Source: Bacteroidales bacterium
Lineage (GTDB): Bacteria > Bacteroidota > Bacteroidia > Bacteroidales > VadinHA17
Assembly: GCA_029210565.1 (NCBI GenBank)
Contig: JARGFQ010000007.1
Location: 134,515-173,387, forward strand
Direction of reading: 5' to 3'
DNA: 38,873 bases
Numbering within the stretch: position 1 is the first letter of the stretch; each line of letters begins with the position of its first letter. Positions 18,436 to 26,158 of this stretch are shown here, in pieces. The notes below the pieces were generated by a model. The model was not told where the DNA came from and did not search any database. It saw only the letters and a program-made list of their open reading frames with translations. A program made the position numbers and the translations under genes.

Positions 18436-21168
18436 TTAAAAGTCAAAACTGAAAGTCACGGAAGGAATTGCCCTGCCGAAGACCGAGAGTTTATATCCTG
18501 TGATAATATTGTTTTCATTTTTGAAATATACCGAGTATACATTCTCTCTTCCAAGGAGGTTGTACACCGAGAAGGTCCAGTAGGGATGGGCGATTTTGCG
18601 TGATCTGAGGTTTCCTGTCACCTTCACAGAGAGGTCAAGCCTCATGTAATCGGGTATCCGGTACTTGTTTCTGTCAGAATAATGGATGAGCGACAGATCG
18701 CCGAGGCTGTAGCTGGCAATGGGGAAGGTGATAGGTCTTCCGGTGCTGTAAACGAAGCTGGAGGAGAGGCTTATGCGGCGCGAGGCAAGGTAGTTGAAGG
18801 CCACGGAGAGGTCATGGGGCTTGTCATAGTTGGCGGGAAACCACTCTCCGCCGTTGATGATCTCGTCGCTGTACCTGCCTGTTGTCTGAAGGAAGGTGCG
18901 GGCGTAGGTATAACCCACGCTCCAGAGAAGCCTGCCCTCCTCTTTCCTGATCATGAACTCCGCCCCGTAGGCTTTACCCCGGGCATCGACGAGAAACTGT
19001 TCCATGTTCTCTTCCATGATTATCCGGGTTCCCCCCTTGAACTCAACGGCGTTACGCATTTTCTTGTAATAGAGCTCCAGGGAGGCCTCCAGTTTGCCTT
19101 TGAACATCATCTGGTAGTAACCTGCAGCAAGCTGGTCGCACACCTGGGGCCTGAGGTGATAGTCGCTCAGCTTCCAGATATCTGTGGGCGAGATGGATGC
19201 AGTGTTGGAGAGTAGATGCAGGTACTGCCTGGTCTTGTTGTAGTTGAGCTTGAATGAGCTCGTACCCGTGGGTCGGAAATTGAGTGACAGTCGATACTCG
19301 GGCCCACCCATGGCTTTGATGATCTCGCCGGGTCTGTAGCTGACGGTGTCAATGATGGTCGACACGCCTTTGGAGTAGGAGGGGTCATAGAGATAGACGG
19401 AGCGCGGGCCGAAGGCAAGGAATGATGAGAGCCTGATGCCGGCGGTGAGCGAGAGGTGATCGTTCAGTTTGAAATTGTCATCTATGTAGAGTGATGACTC
19501 CAGGGCTCTCTCCCTCTGGATGCTTGAGGGAATGATGAGCGACGAATCACCTGTGGGTTGATAATCCCCCGGTGAGACGGCGTAGAGAACGGCGTCGATG
19601 CCGAAATTGATCTCATGGCGGCCCCTGTAGATGTTGAAGTCGGCCTTTGCTCCCGTGCTGTTGATCATGTGTGACAGCCGGAAGGCTTCAGTGACGAGGC
19701 TCTCGCTGGAGATGTCGTAGTTGTAGCGGCTGTTGTTCAGGCTGAAGACCAAGAAGAACCTGCTGTTGAAGAAGTGTCTCCACCTGAGGGATACGATGCT
19801 GTTATTGTAGAGGTAGGTTGTATCAGAGTTGAATCTAAAGGCGTCACTGCTGAAGTATGATGAGAGGTCTATCTTGTTGTTCCTGTTTATGTCATAGCTA
19901 AGCCTGCCGTTGAGGTCATAGAATGAAGCCCTGCTCTTGTTGAGGAACTCGTTGTCGAAGACCTTGAAGACCCAGTTGGAATATGTTGTCCTCCCGGCAA
20001 GGAGATAGAAGAGGGTGTCCTTTATTATGGGCCCCTCGACCATGAGATGGGTAGTCACGGGACTTATCCCGGCGTTACCTCCAAAGGCGTTTCTGTCACC
20101 GTCGCGTGCCCCTATGTCGAGCACCGACGAGGTGCGTCCGCCGTACCTTGCGGGGATGCCTCCCTTATAGAGGGTGGCGTCTTTGATGACGTCAGAGTTG
20201 ACGGCGGAGAAGAAGCCGAAGAAGTGAGAGGAGTTGTAGAGCGGGGCACCGTACAGCAGTACCAGGTTCTGGTCGGCCGACCCGCCCCTGACGTTGAATC
20301 CTGCCGATCCCTCGCCGACAGACTGTACTCCGGGCATCATAAGGAAGCTGTTGATGATGTTTGCCTCACCCAAATTGGCAGGGGTGAGCCTGAGGGTTGC
20401 GACGGTCATCTTCTCCATTCCCACCTCTGGCCTCTGGAGCGCAACGCTCCTGTCGGCGGAGACGACAGCCTCCTTCAGGGGGATAAGCGTGCTCTTCATC
20501 TCGATGTTCATCTCACCCTCTCCGTAAAGGTTGAGATCAACAAGGGTCTCCTTCATGCCTACGAAGGAGAACTGGACCGTATGGATGCCCCTGGGAAGCG
20601 TGAGTGAATAGAAGCCGTACTGGTTTGAGAGGGTTCCGGCCGATAGTTTCCTGACATATACCGTGGCTCCTGCCACCGGTTCTTTGGTGTCTTTGTCGGT
20701 GATATAACCGGTGACGGCCACCGCACCCGGCCTGTTCCTCTCTGCCGGGTTGCCGATCTCGCGGAACAGGTTGCCGGATAGCTCCCCGGCATCACGGGTT
20801 TCGTAGTAGACTGACGGAGGGATGAGACTCCCCCTGACGGGCATTTCGGTGTCAGAGCCCCTGACCGTGAAATTTTTCGTTATGACGATGTTACCCGAGC
20901 TGTCCCTGAAGTAGTAGAGTGCCTTCTCGTAGAAGAGGCGGTCAAGCAGGTCGGTCAGGGTAATGCTGTCGCCGTAGTTGCCAAGCCGTAGCTCTTTGAC
21001 CCACTCATTTTTGTAAAAGAATTTGAAGTGGTGAATGCTCTCTGTCCTCTCGGCGAATTCGCTGAATGATAACCCGGCATAATCCCAGTCAATGACAATG
21101 CGCTCCTGGGCTGTCAGGCCGTGAAGCGACGACAGGCAGAGGGTCAGTATCAGGATCGCTCTTTTCAC
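18436..21168 (-). CDS. TonB-dependent receptor with STN and carboxypeptidase-like domains
   Basis: A 910-residue outer-membrane transporter that would import a ligand using energy from an Exb/TonB motor. It has a signal peptide (1-20); an STN (secretin/TonB short N-terminal) domain at about 25-100 with the FYKNEWVKEL region; a carboxypeptidase-regulatory-like domain at about 148-235 (VTGYITDKDTKEPVAGATVY); and a plug at about 255-365 (GFNVRGGSADQNLVLLYGAP, YKGGIPARYGGR). The rest is the beta-barrel, ending in an aromatic terminus (VTFSFDF). An STN domain usually signals to a FecR/ECF-sigma pair, but none is encoded here. It is second in an operon, 13 bp after the secreted protein and 4 bp before the lipoprotein gene. 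The ligand cannot be inferred. Confidence 0.93.
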   Translation of the reverse strand: MKRAILILTLCLSSLHGLTAQERIVIDWDYAGLSFSEFAERTESIHHFKFFYKNEWVKELRLGNYGDSITLTDLLDRLFYEKALYYFRDSSGNIVITKNFTVRGSDTEMPVRGSLIPPSVYYETRDAGELSGNLFREIGNPAERNRPGAVAVTGYITDKDTKEPVAGATVYVRKLSAGTLSNQYGFYSLTLPRGIHTVQFSFVGMKETLVDLNLYGEGEMNIEMKSTLIPLKEAVVSADRSVALQRPEVGMEKMTVATLRLTPANLGEANIINSFLMMPGVQSVGEGSAGFNVRGGSADQNLVLLYGAPLYNSSHFFGFFSAVNSDVIKDATLYKGGIPARYGGRTSSVLDIGARDGDRNAFGGNAGISPVTTHLMVEGPIIKDTLFYLLAGRTTYSNWVFKVFDNEFLNKSRASFYDLNGRLSYDINRNNKIDLSSYFSSDAFRFNSDTTYLYNNSIVSLRWRHFFNSRFFLVFSLNNSRYNYDISSESLVTEAFRLSHMINSTGAKADFNIYRGRHEINFGIDAVLYAVSPGDYQPTGDSSLIIPSSIQRERALESSLYIDDNFKLNDHLSLTAGIRLSSFLAFGPRSVYLYDPSYSKGVSTIIDTVSYRPGEIIKAMGGPEYRLSLNFRPTGTSSFKLNYNKTRQYLHLLSNTASISPTDIWKLSDYHLRPQVCDQLAAGYYQMMFKGKLEASLELYYKKMRNAVEFKGGTRIIMEENMEQFLVDARGKAYGAEFMIRKEEGRLLWSVGYTYARTFLQTTGRYSDEIINGGEWFPANYDKPHDLSVAFNYLASRRISLSSSFVYSTGRPITFPIASYSLGDLSLIHYSDRNKYRIPDYMRLDLSVKVTGNLRSRKIAHPYWTFSVYNLLGRENVYSVYFKNENNIITGYKLSVFGRAIPSVTFSFDF

Positions 21169-21181
21169 GCCGGGTTACGTT

Positions 21182-21865
21182 TCATTTCAGTTTATCATAG
21201 TATTCGAGGAGCGGGGTCACGCTGCCGGGATTGCTGCCTGAGAAACGGACACTGTTTGTCCTTACGAAGTCCTTTACCTCCGTTTTGCGGTCTCTCAGCA
21301 GCCTGACAATGTTCTTCCTGGTTCTTACCTGGTGGGCGATGCCGTCCTTGACCAGGTATATCCTCTGTGTCTGTATGAAGGTGTCCCTGTCGCCCGGGCC
21401 GTCCCTCAGCCTTATCTCCTTCTTATATTTGACATACAGTGCAGTCTTCCCGTCATGGATGACGTTCACGTAACCGCTCAGATCATTGAGGCTGTCGGCC
21501 TCCAGGTTCCTGAATAACAGTTGTTTTCCGTTATTGCTGAGGGTGAAGCGGTCAACCATCTGTTTGTTGAGCTGAAGAGTTGACCCCTTATCTGTCAGCA
21601 GCAGCAGCTCATCATTGATCAGATCGAGCTTCAGCATCAGCCCCGTGCTGTTGAAGGTAATGCCGTTCATGGTCACCGAGCCGTGGAGGAAATCGGCTGC
21701 CAGGAGGAACTGTGTTCCGTCGATATGCTGGTAGAAGTTTCTCCATACCCTGCCGTTATAGAGTATCTGTTTGCCGATGCTGTCCTGTGGGGGATCAAAG
21801 GGAGTGACCGCGGATAGCGGCGCCAGCATAGCAAAAGTAAAAAGCAGGAAGAGAACTCTCTTCAT
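21182..21865 (-). CDS. Secreted protein of unknown function, first gene of the receptor operon
   Basis: A 227-residue protein with a clear signal peptide (KRVLFLLFTFAMLAPLSA). No named domain is recognised. The body is predicted beta-rich, with repeated short turns such as NGITFNSTGL and LLLLTDKGSTLQL, and the C-terminus is charged (VRLLRDRKTEVKDFVR) ending LLEYYDKLK. I have the impression that such C-termini occur in other secreted Bacteroidota proteins, but this is recollection only. It lies 13 bp upstream of the TonB-dependent receptor, so a periplasmic or surface role in the same system is inferred. It is not a FecR-type anti-sigma factor: no TM segment or FecR motif is present. Confidence 0.72.
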   Translation of the reverse strand: MKRVLFLLFTFAMLAPLSAVTPFDPPQDSIGKQILYNGRVWRNFYQHIDGTQFLLAADFLHGSVTMNGITFNSTGLMLKLDLINDELLLLTDKGSTLQLNKQMVDRFTLSNNGKQLLFRNLEADSLNDLSGYVNVIHDGKTALYVKYKKEIRLRDGPGDRDTFIQTQRIYLVKDGIAHQVRTRKNIVRLLRDRKTEVKDFVRTNSVRFSGSNPGSVTPLLEYYDKLK

Positions 21866-21997
21866 TCAGTTATTAATAAAGAGTTATCGTCAAAATTTAA
21901 GGTGCCAAAGTACAAAAAATGGCATTGAATGGCTTTTCCGCGAGGTTAAAGTTTCTTAATAATCTGCTTTCGGGCTAGGTTTAACAGCTTGTTTTCC

Positions 21998-22034
21998 GTA
22001 AAACGAAGCGACGCCCCTGGAGTTGGGGCGTCGC
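21998..22034 (-). terminator. Strong intrinsic terminator after the Exb operon
   Basis: On the minus strand GCGACGCCCC and GGGGCGTCGC (22025-22034, 22008-22017) make a perfect 10-bp stem with a 7-nt loop, followed by TTCGTTTTAC. It separates the Exb operon from the receptor operon, so the two are probably transcribed independently. Confidence 0.85.
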
Positions 22035-22115
22035 CTGATATGTTGTACGGGGTCTTTTCCACGGCTCGGATTTTCCCCGCCGGGTCTTTTCCCTTATGCT
22101 CTTTTCCCCGCCGTG

Positions 22116-22595
22116 TTACTGCAGTACTATCCTGTCGACGTTGGTGTTGGCGTACATTATCTTGAGCGCGCTGGCACGCCGGAGCGCCTGTTTGACGTCT
22201 GTGACGACACCCATCTTGGTATCGCGGTCTATCTTGAGGACCACAAGCATTTTGGTCTTGTCAGCCTCGTTGAGCTGTTCGCGCTCCTGGGCGATGAAGT
22301 CCTGTATATCAGCGAGTTCCTTGAAGGTGTCGTTGAGCTGTATCTTGGGCTCGGTACCATACATAGCCTGGAAGGCTTCGAGGGGTTCGCCGATGTAAAT
22401 AAAGCTGGCGAGCGATTTCTTCTCCAGTACCTTTCCTTCTGTGGCATCGGGTATCCTGACGGTGACCATGACGTCGGTCTCCCTCATGGTGGTTACGGCC
22501 ATAAAGAAGAAGAGTATCATGAAGACGATGTCAGGCAGCGACGAGGTGTTGATAGCCTTAATCGTTCTCTTTCCTGTTTTGACGAACTTTGCCAT
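22116..22595 (-). CDS. exbD: ExbD/TolR-family protein (second of two)
   Basis: A 159-residue protein with one N-terminal TM helix carrying the conserved aspartate D22 in SSLPDIVFMILFFF, the proton-pathway residue of ExbD. The periplasmic part is longer than in E. coli ExbD, with an inserted acidic segment (about 85-125: FKELADIQDFIAQERE). It is last in the Exb operon, 1 bp after the first exbD, and differs clearly from it, so the motor may use a hetero-oligomeric ExbD ring. A strong terminator follows. Confidence 0.9.
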   Translation of the reverse strand: MAKFVKTGKRTIKAINTSSLPDIVFMILFFFMAVTTMRETDVMVTVRIPDATEGKVLEKKSLASFIYIGEPLEAFQAMYGTEPKIQLNDTFKELADIQDFIAQEREQLNEADKTKMLVVLKIDRDTKMGVVTDVKQALRRASALKIMYANTNVDRIVLQ

Positions 22596-22596
22596 A

Positions 22597-23172
22597 TTAC
22601 TCTCCTATCCTTTTAGGTTCAGCTTCGGAAATGGGCACCTTGATATAGTCGTCGATGGCTCCTTTCCGGTCTTCATCCATTCGTTCATAGGGCACTCCGA
22701 ACTCCCTTCGTGACAGCTCGTCGCGCAGCTCCGTCCTTGCCGCTATCAGTTCGTTCTGCACTGCGATATATACGCCGTATTTTGTGCCGATGTCATTCTG
22801 GAGGGAGATGACCGCCTTGGTGACGGCCACATCGCCGAAGTAAGGGATATTGATGATCTCTTTCTCAGGCATGTTGGGCTCATCATTGGCGTTGAGGATG
22901 AAGTCGTGAGCTATCTCCCGCAGCTGGGTGAATTCGGTGAGCTGTCCCTCAACCAGCAGCAGGTTGTCTTTGTTGACCTTCACCTCGAGGATGTTCCTGT
23001 CATTGATCTTATTAATATCCTGCGGGACATTGGGGTCAGGGATAGCGGGCAGCTGACGCATCAGTCCCGTATCAGAGTCCATTGTGGTGGCGGCCAGGAA
23101 GAAAATAAGAAGGAGGAATGCAATATCAGCCATTGAGCCTGTATTTATTTCCGGTGTAGACCTTCTTGCCAT
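22597..23172 (-). CDS. exbD: ExbD/TolR-family protein (first of two)
   Basis: A 191-residue protein with the conserved D16 in GSMADIAFLLLIFFL at the start of its single TM helix. A long periplasmic domain (about 40-191) has an extra charged C-terminal half (ELRDELSRREFGVPYERMDE). ExbD subunits sit inside the ExbB pentamer and couple proton flow to movement of TonB or a similar partner. The protein is about 50 residues longer than E. coli ExbD (141). It is third in the operon, 40 bp after the four-TM gene, with a small hairpin in that gap. Confidence 0.92.
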   Translation of the reverse strand: MARRSTPEINTGSMADIAFLLLIFFLAATTMDSDTGLMRQLPAIPDPNVPQDINKINDRNILEVKVNKDNLLLVEGQLTEFTQLREIAHDFILNANDEPNMPEKEIINIPYFGDVAVTKAVISLQNDIGTKYGVYIAVQNELIAARTELRDELSRREFGVPYERMDEDRKGAIDDYIKVPISEAEPKRIGE

Positions 23173-23188
23173 TTGGTAAAAATTTATC

Positions 23189-23204
23189 TCCGCCTGCGGG
23201 CGGA
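23189..23204. other. Intercistronic GC hairpin in the Exb operon
   Basis: TCCGCC (23189-23194) and GGCGGA (23199-23204) form a 6-bp stem around TGCG, inside the only sizeable gap (40 bp) of the operon, about 17 bp before the first exbD start. It could be an mRNA processing or stability element; no T run follows, so it is not an efficient terminator. Confidence 0.45.
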
Positions 23205-23212
23205 TCGTTCAG

Positions 23213-23674
23213 TTACTTTTTAAAATACTTCGATATCTCGGAATAAAATATCGCAATGACAGCCAGGGCTGCGAGGAAGTAAGCCACGTACAGTCCGATG
23301 TCAGTCCATTTCAATGTTCTCGGCACGTTGCCCTTACCCTTGTAGTGTGGCAGGTTAAGCACGGTATCGTCGGCCAGCAGGGCGGCGATGACCACCAGCA
23401 CTGCACCTATGCCCAGGGCCACGAACGTCAGTTTCAGTCCTTTCGGATTGAGCACCAGTGCCCGCAGTGCAAAGATGAGGGTGAGGACCACGGTTATGCC
23501 GATGAGAATATATGTATACAGTATAAAAGAGTTGGTGATCTTCGGCTCTTCGTATCGTGTTCCGGCAGTACCTTCCACCACGCCTCCGAAATAGAAGAGT
23601 ATTGCGAAGACGAGTGTGAGTGCCATCAGAACCCACGAAAGGTACACGGTGAGCTTTTTCGTTTTTTCTGACAT
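23213..23674 (-). CDS. Four-TM membrane protein of the Exb operon
   Basis: A 153-residue protein with four predicted TM helices (about 11-29, 50-68, 80-101 and 127-146) and a short periplasmic or cytoplasmic loop LNLPHYKGKGNVPRTLKWTD before the last helix. No named domain is recognised. It lies 6 bp downstream of exbB and 40 bp upstream of exbD, so it is co-expressed with the proton-channel subunits. I recall similar small membrane proteins between exbB and exbD in other Bacteroidota, which suggests an accessory motor subunit; this is inference. Confidence 0.78.
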   Translation of the reverse strand: MSEKTKKLTVYLSWVLMALTLVFAILFYFGGVVEGTAGTRYEEPKITNSFILYTYILIGITVVLTLIFALRALVLNPKGLKLTFVALGIGAVLVVIAALLADDTVLNLPHYKGKGNVPRTLKWTDIGLYVAYFLAALAVIAIFYSEISKYFKK

Positions 23675-23680
23675 GGCGGC

Positions 23681-24460
23681 TTATTTTTGATTGTATTTGG
23701 CCAGCATATCTATCAGTGCAATCGATGAGTCTTCCATCTGGTTTGATATGCCGTCTATCTTTGAGAGCAGGTAGTTATAGAAGACCTGCAGGATGATGGC
23801 AACGATAAGGCCGGTCACGGTAGTGATAAGGGCGATCTTGATACCGCCGGCGACAATGGTTGCGGATACTGTCCCTGCCTGCTCGATGGCGTCGAATGCC
23901 GCGATCATCCCGATGACTGTTCCGAGGAACCCGAGCATGGGGGCGATGGCGATGAAGAGCGAGATCCACGAGAGGTTTTTCTCGAGGAGGCCCATCTGCA
24001 CTCCGCCGTAGGCAACGACTGATTTCTCGGCCATCTCCACTCCCTCATGGGCTCTGTCGAGTCCCTGGTAGAAGATGCTTGCCACCGGTCCGCGTGTATT
24101 ACGGCAGATCTCTTTGGCTGCGTCGACACCCTCTTCCCTGAGGGCCTTGTCTATTTTGTCAAGCAGCTTGTCAGTGTTCGTGGTTGCCAGGTTAAGGTAG
24201 ATAATCCTTTCGATGGCTATGGCCAGTCCGAGGATAAGACAGAGGAGGATAACGCCCATGAAGCCGGCGCCGCCTTCGATGAATAGGCGTTTGATCTCCT
24301 TGTGGAGTACCGTCTCGGCCTCCACGGGAGTGGTAACCATTGTCTGTTTGGTAAGTTGCTGCGTTGTTGCCGCAGTCTCTTCGGCCTGTGCCTGTGAAAT
24401 CTGTGTTGTGCCCATAAGCAGCAGGGCTGCAAATGCCATAAATACAAGAACTCTTTTCAT
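23681..24460 (-). CDS. exbB: ExbB/TolQ/MotA-family proton channel subunit
   Basis: A 259-residue inner-membrane protein with an N-terminal signal-like helix (KRVLVFMAFAALLLMG), a linker, then TM1 at about 67-90. After a cytoplasmic region comes the ExbB signature: TM2 with FIAIAPMLGFLGTVIGMIAAF and TM3 with IKIALITTVTGLIVAIILQ. The conserved threonines that line the proton path are present. With ExbD it forms the proton-driven motor that energises outer-membrane receptors. The ATG at 24460 is preferred to the adjacent one at 24463. First gene of a four-gene operon (exbB, four-TM gene, exbD, exbD); a -7 box TATTTTTG lies 30 bp upstream. No tonB is in the operon. Confidence 0.94.
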   Translation of the reverse strand: MKRVLVFMAFAALLLMGTTQISQAQAEETAATTQQLTKQTMVTTPVEAETVLHKEIKRLFIEGGAGFMGVILLCLILGLAIAIERIIYLNLATTNTDKLLDKIDKALREEGVDAAKEICRNTRGPVASIFYQGLDRAHEGVEMAEKSVVAYGGVQMGLLEKNLSWISLFIAIAPMLGFLGTVIGMIAAFDAIEQAGTVSATIVAGGIKIALITTVTGLIVAIILQVFYNYLLSKIDGISNQMEDSSIALIDMLAKYNQK

Positions 24461-24490
24461 CACGTTAGATTATTAAAGGAATAATTAGGA

Positions 24491-24498
24491 CAAAAATA
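24491..24498 (-). promoter_or_regulatory. -7 promoter box (TATTTTTG) of the Exb operon
   Basis: On the minus strand TATTTTTG matches TAnnTTTG exactly, 30 bp before the exbB ATG. A TTGG at 24520-24517 is the nearest -33-like element (18-bp spacer). Confidence 0.5.
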
Positions 24499-24585
24499 AA
24501 AAAAAATGGAAAGCATCCAACGGAGGGGTGATTTTAAAAAAATATGGGATACTCTTCCGATACAGCGGGTTGGGGGAAGTATGAT

Positions 24586-24845
24586 GGGGGGATTATGGCC
24601 TGCGGGCATGATCCCTTTTAGGAGGATCGGCAGCCGGCACAACATGTATTTGTCTGGCGAGAGATTACTCGCCCGCTGTGCGGGCTCGTGATCCCTGTTG
24701 GGAGAACCGACAAAGTGCGGGAACGCCTGCACCTGTGGAGGGATTATGGCCTGCGGGCATGATCCCTGAAGGTGAACCTGCTCCGGTACTACAGGTATGC
24801 TCTGGTGCGGGGATTACTCGCCCGCTGTGCGGGCTCGTGATCCCT
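24586..24845. repeat. Two hairpin words repeated in tandem with about 150-bp period
   Basis: Word A (GGGATTATGG...CATGATCCC, 27 bp) occurs at about 24589 and 24740. Word B (GATTACTCGCCCGCTG...CGTGATCCC) occurs at about 24663 and 24812. Each word folds on itself: A has a 9-bp outer stem plus 2 bp around TGC; B has an 8-bp outer stem (7 bp in the first copy) and an inner 6-bp GC stem around TGT. The order is A-B-A-B and the two words share the same GGGATTA / TGATCCC ends. No coding potential is seen. They resemble REP-type dispersed palindromes, but no REP-associated transposase is present in the window. Confidence 0.75.
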
Positions 24846-24861
24846 TCGGCGGATTCCTACA

Positions 24862-24981
24862 ACGATTAAATGAACCCTACGGGTCTTCATTTATTTTCCC
24901 TCAGACCTTTCAGAGAGCAAGCTCTCTTCGGGTCTTCGGTAAAACAAATGATCCCGCCAGGGGCGGGATTCATTTAATCGT
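24862..24981. repeat. 120-bp element with 13-bp inverted ends and three internal hairpins
   Basis: ACGATTAAATGAA (24862-24874) is an exact inverted copy of 24969-24981. Inside are three successive hairpins: 24868-24892 (AAATGAA/TTCATTT with CCC-tac-GGG), 24903-24935 (AGACC...GGTCT enclosing AGAGAGC-aa-GCTCTCT) and 24946-24975. The AAATGA word can pair either locally or with the far end, so two alternative folds exist. It ends 2 bp from the 3' end of tRNA-Ser. It may be a small non-autonomous mobile element that also serves as the tRNA terminator. No clear target duplication is seen. Confidence 0.65.
24941..24975 (-). terminator. Intrinsic terminator of tRNA-Ser
   Basis: On the minus strand a 13-bp stem with one bulge (arms 24975-24962 and 24958-24946, core ATCCCGCC/GGCGGGAT, 3-nt loop) is followed by GTTTTACC, starting 9 bp after the tRNA 3' end. 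Confidence 0.75.
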
Positions 24982-24982
24982 C

Positions 24983-25071
<89 letters not shown>

Positions 25072-25115
25072 GAAAAACGGCGCAATTTACAAAAAATTTA
25101 CTCACCGCAACGGCC

Positions 25116-26144
25116 TCAGCTCAATTCCCCGCATAGCGAGCGGGTGAGCATCGAGCTTACCCTGTCAGCAGGCAGGCCGCTGCCAAGGAGTATCATCATC
25201 TTCGTCACGGCAGCCTCGGTGGTGATGTCACCACCGCTGATGACACCGGCCCTCAGCAGTCCCGCCGAGGTTTCGTACAGTCCCATGTCAACGCTGCCGG
25301 CCTGGCACTGCGTAACATTGAGCACGATGCCGCCGTTGGCGATGAAGGCGGATAATTCCTCCAGGAACCACGGCAGCGTGGGTGCGTTGCCGGTACCGTA
25401 GGTCTCGAGGATGAGTCCCCGCAGTCCCGGTGTTGCCATAACGGAGTGCACCGCTGCCCTGCCGATGCCGGGGAAGAGCCTCAGCACCGCCACGCCGGTG
25501 TCAAACGAGTCCGCTACCTCCAGCGGACGCCTGACAGTGGGGTACCTTATTATATCCCTGTTATACCTGATCTGCAGCCCGGCCTCCGCCAGCGGCGGCA
25601 GGTTGGGCGATCTGAAGGCGTTGAAATGCTCGGAGCTCGACTTGACCGTGCGGTTGCCACGCAAAAGCCTGTTTTCAAAGTAGATGCAGACCTCGGGCAC
25701 CACCGGCAGTCCGTTCTCATGCTCTGCAGCGATCTCTATCGCGGTGATGAGGTTCTCCTTGCCGTCGGTACGCAGGACACCTATCGGCAGCTGTGCGCCG
25801 GTGAAGATCACGGGCTTCTCCAGTCCCCTCAGCATGAAGCTCAGCGCCGAGGCGGAGTAGGCCATGGTGTCAGTGCCGTGAAGCACCACGAAACCGTCAT
25901 AAATACCGTAATTATCCCGGATAGTGTTTGCCATTGCCTTCCACGTCTCGGGAGTGACGTCTGAGGAGTCGATCACCGGGTCAAAGGTGACCGTATCGAG
26001 GGTGAAGCCAAACCGGCGCAGCTCGGGCACCTGGTCCGAGATATGACGGAAATTGATTGGCACAAGGGTGCCTGTCACCGGGTCGTTGACCATGCCGATG
26101 GTGCCCCCGGTATAAATTATCAGTATTGATGTCCGCTTTTCCAT
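25116..26144 (-). CDS. ansA: Type I (cytosolic) L-asparaginase
   Basis: The enzyme hydrolyses asparagine to aspartate and ammonia. The 342-residue protein has the two catalytic threonine motifs: T12 in YTGGTIGM and T91-D92 in LHGTDTMAYSAS. The RTVKSSS segment supplies the likely active-site lysine K168. There is no signal peptide, so it is the cytosolic type; length matches AnsA (about 338-350). It lies 14 bp downstream of tatD, in the same transcription unit, an arrangement without an obvious pathway link. Confidence 0.95.
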   Translation of the reverse strand: MEKRTSILIIYTGGTIGMVNDPVTGTLVPINFRHISDQVPELRRFGFTLDTVTFDPVIDSSDVTPETWKAMANTIRDNYGIYDGFVVLHGTDTMAYSASALSFMLRGLEKPVIFTGAQLPIGVLRTDGKENLITAIEIAAEHENGLPVVPEVCIYFENRLLRGNRTVKSSSEHFNAFRSPNLPPLAEAGLQIRYNRDIIRYPTVRRPLEVADSFDTGVAVLRLFPGIGRAAVHSVMATPGLRGLILETYGTGNAPTLPWFLEELSAFIANGGIVLNVTQCQAGSVDMGLYETSAGLLRAGVISGGDITTEAAVTKMMILLGSGLPADRVSSMLTRSLCGELS

Positions 26145-26158
26145 TTCCCGGAATCAGA

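Noticed and set aside
18436..21865. FecR/ECF sigma signalling system with the STN-domain receptor
   Set aside because: No sigma factor or FecR-like anti-sigma gene lies in or near the operon; the leading secreted protein lacks a TM helix and FecR motif.
22116..24460. A tonB gene within the Exb operon
   Set aside because: None of the four proteins has a proline-rich linker with a TonB C-terminal domain; both candidates are ExbD-type.
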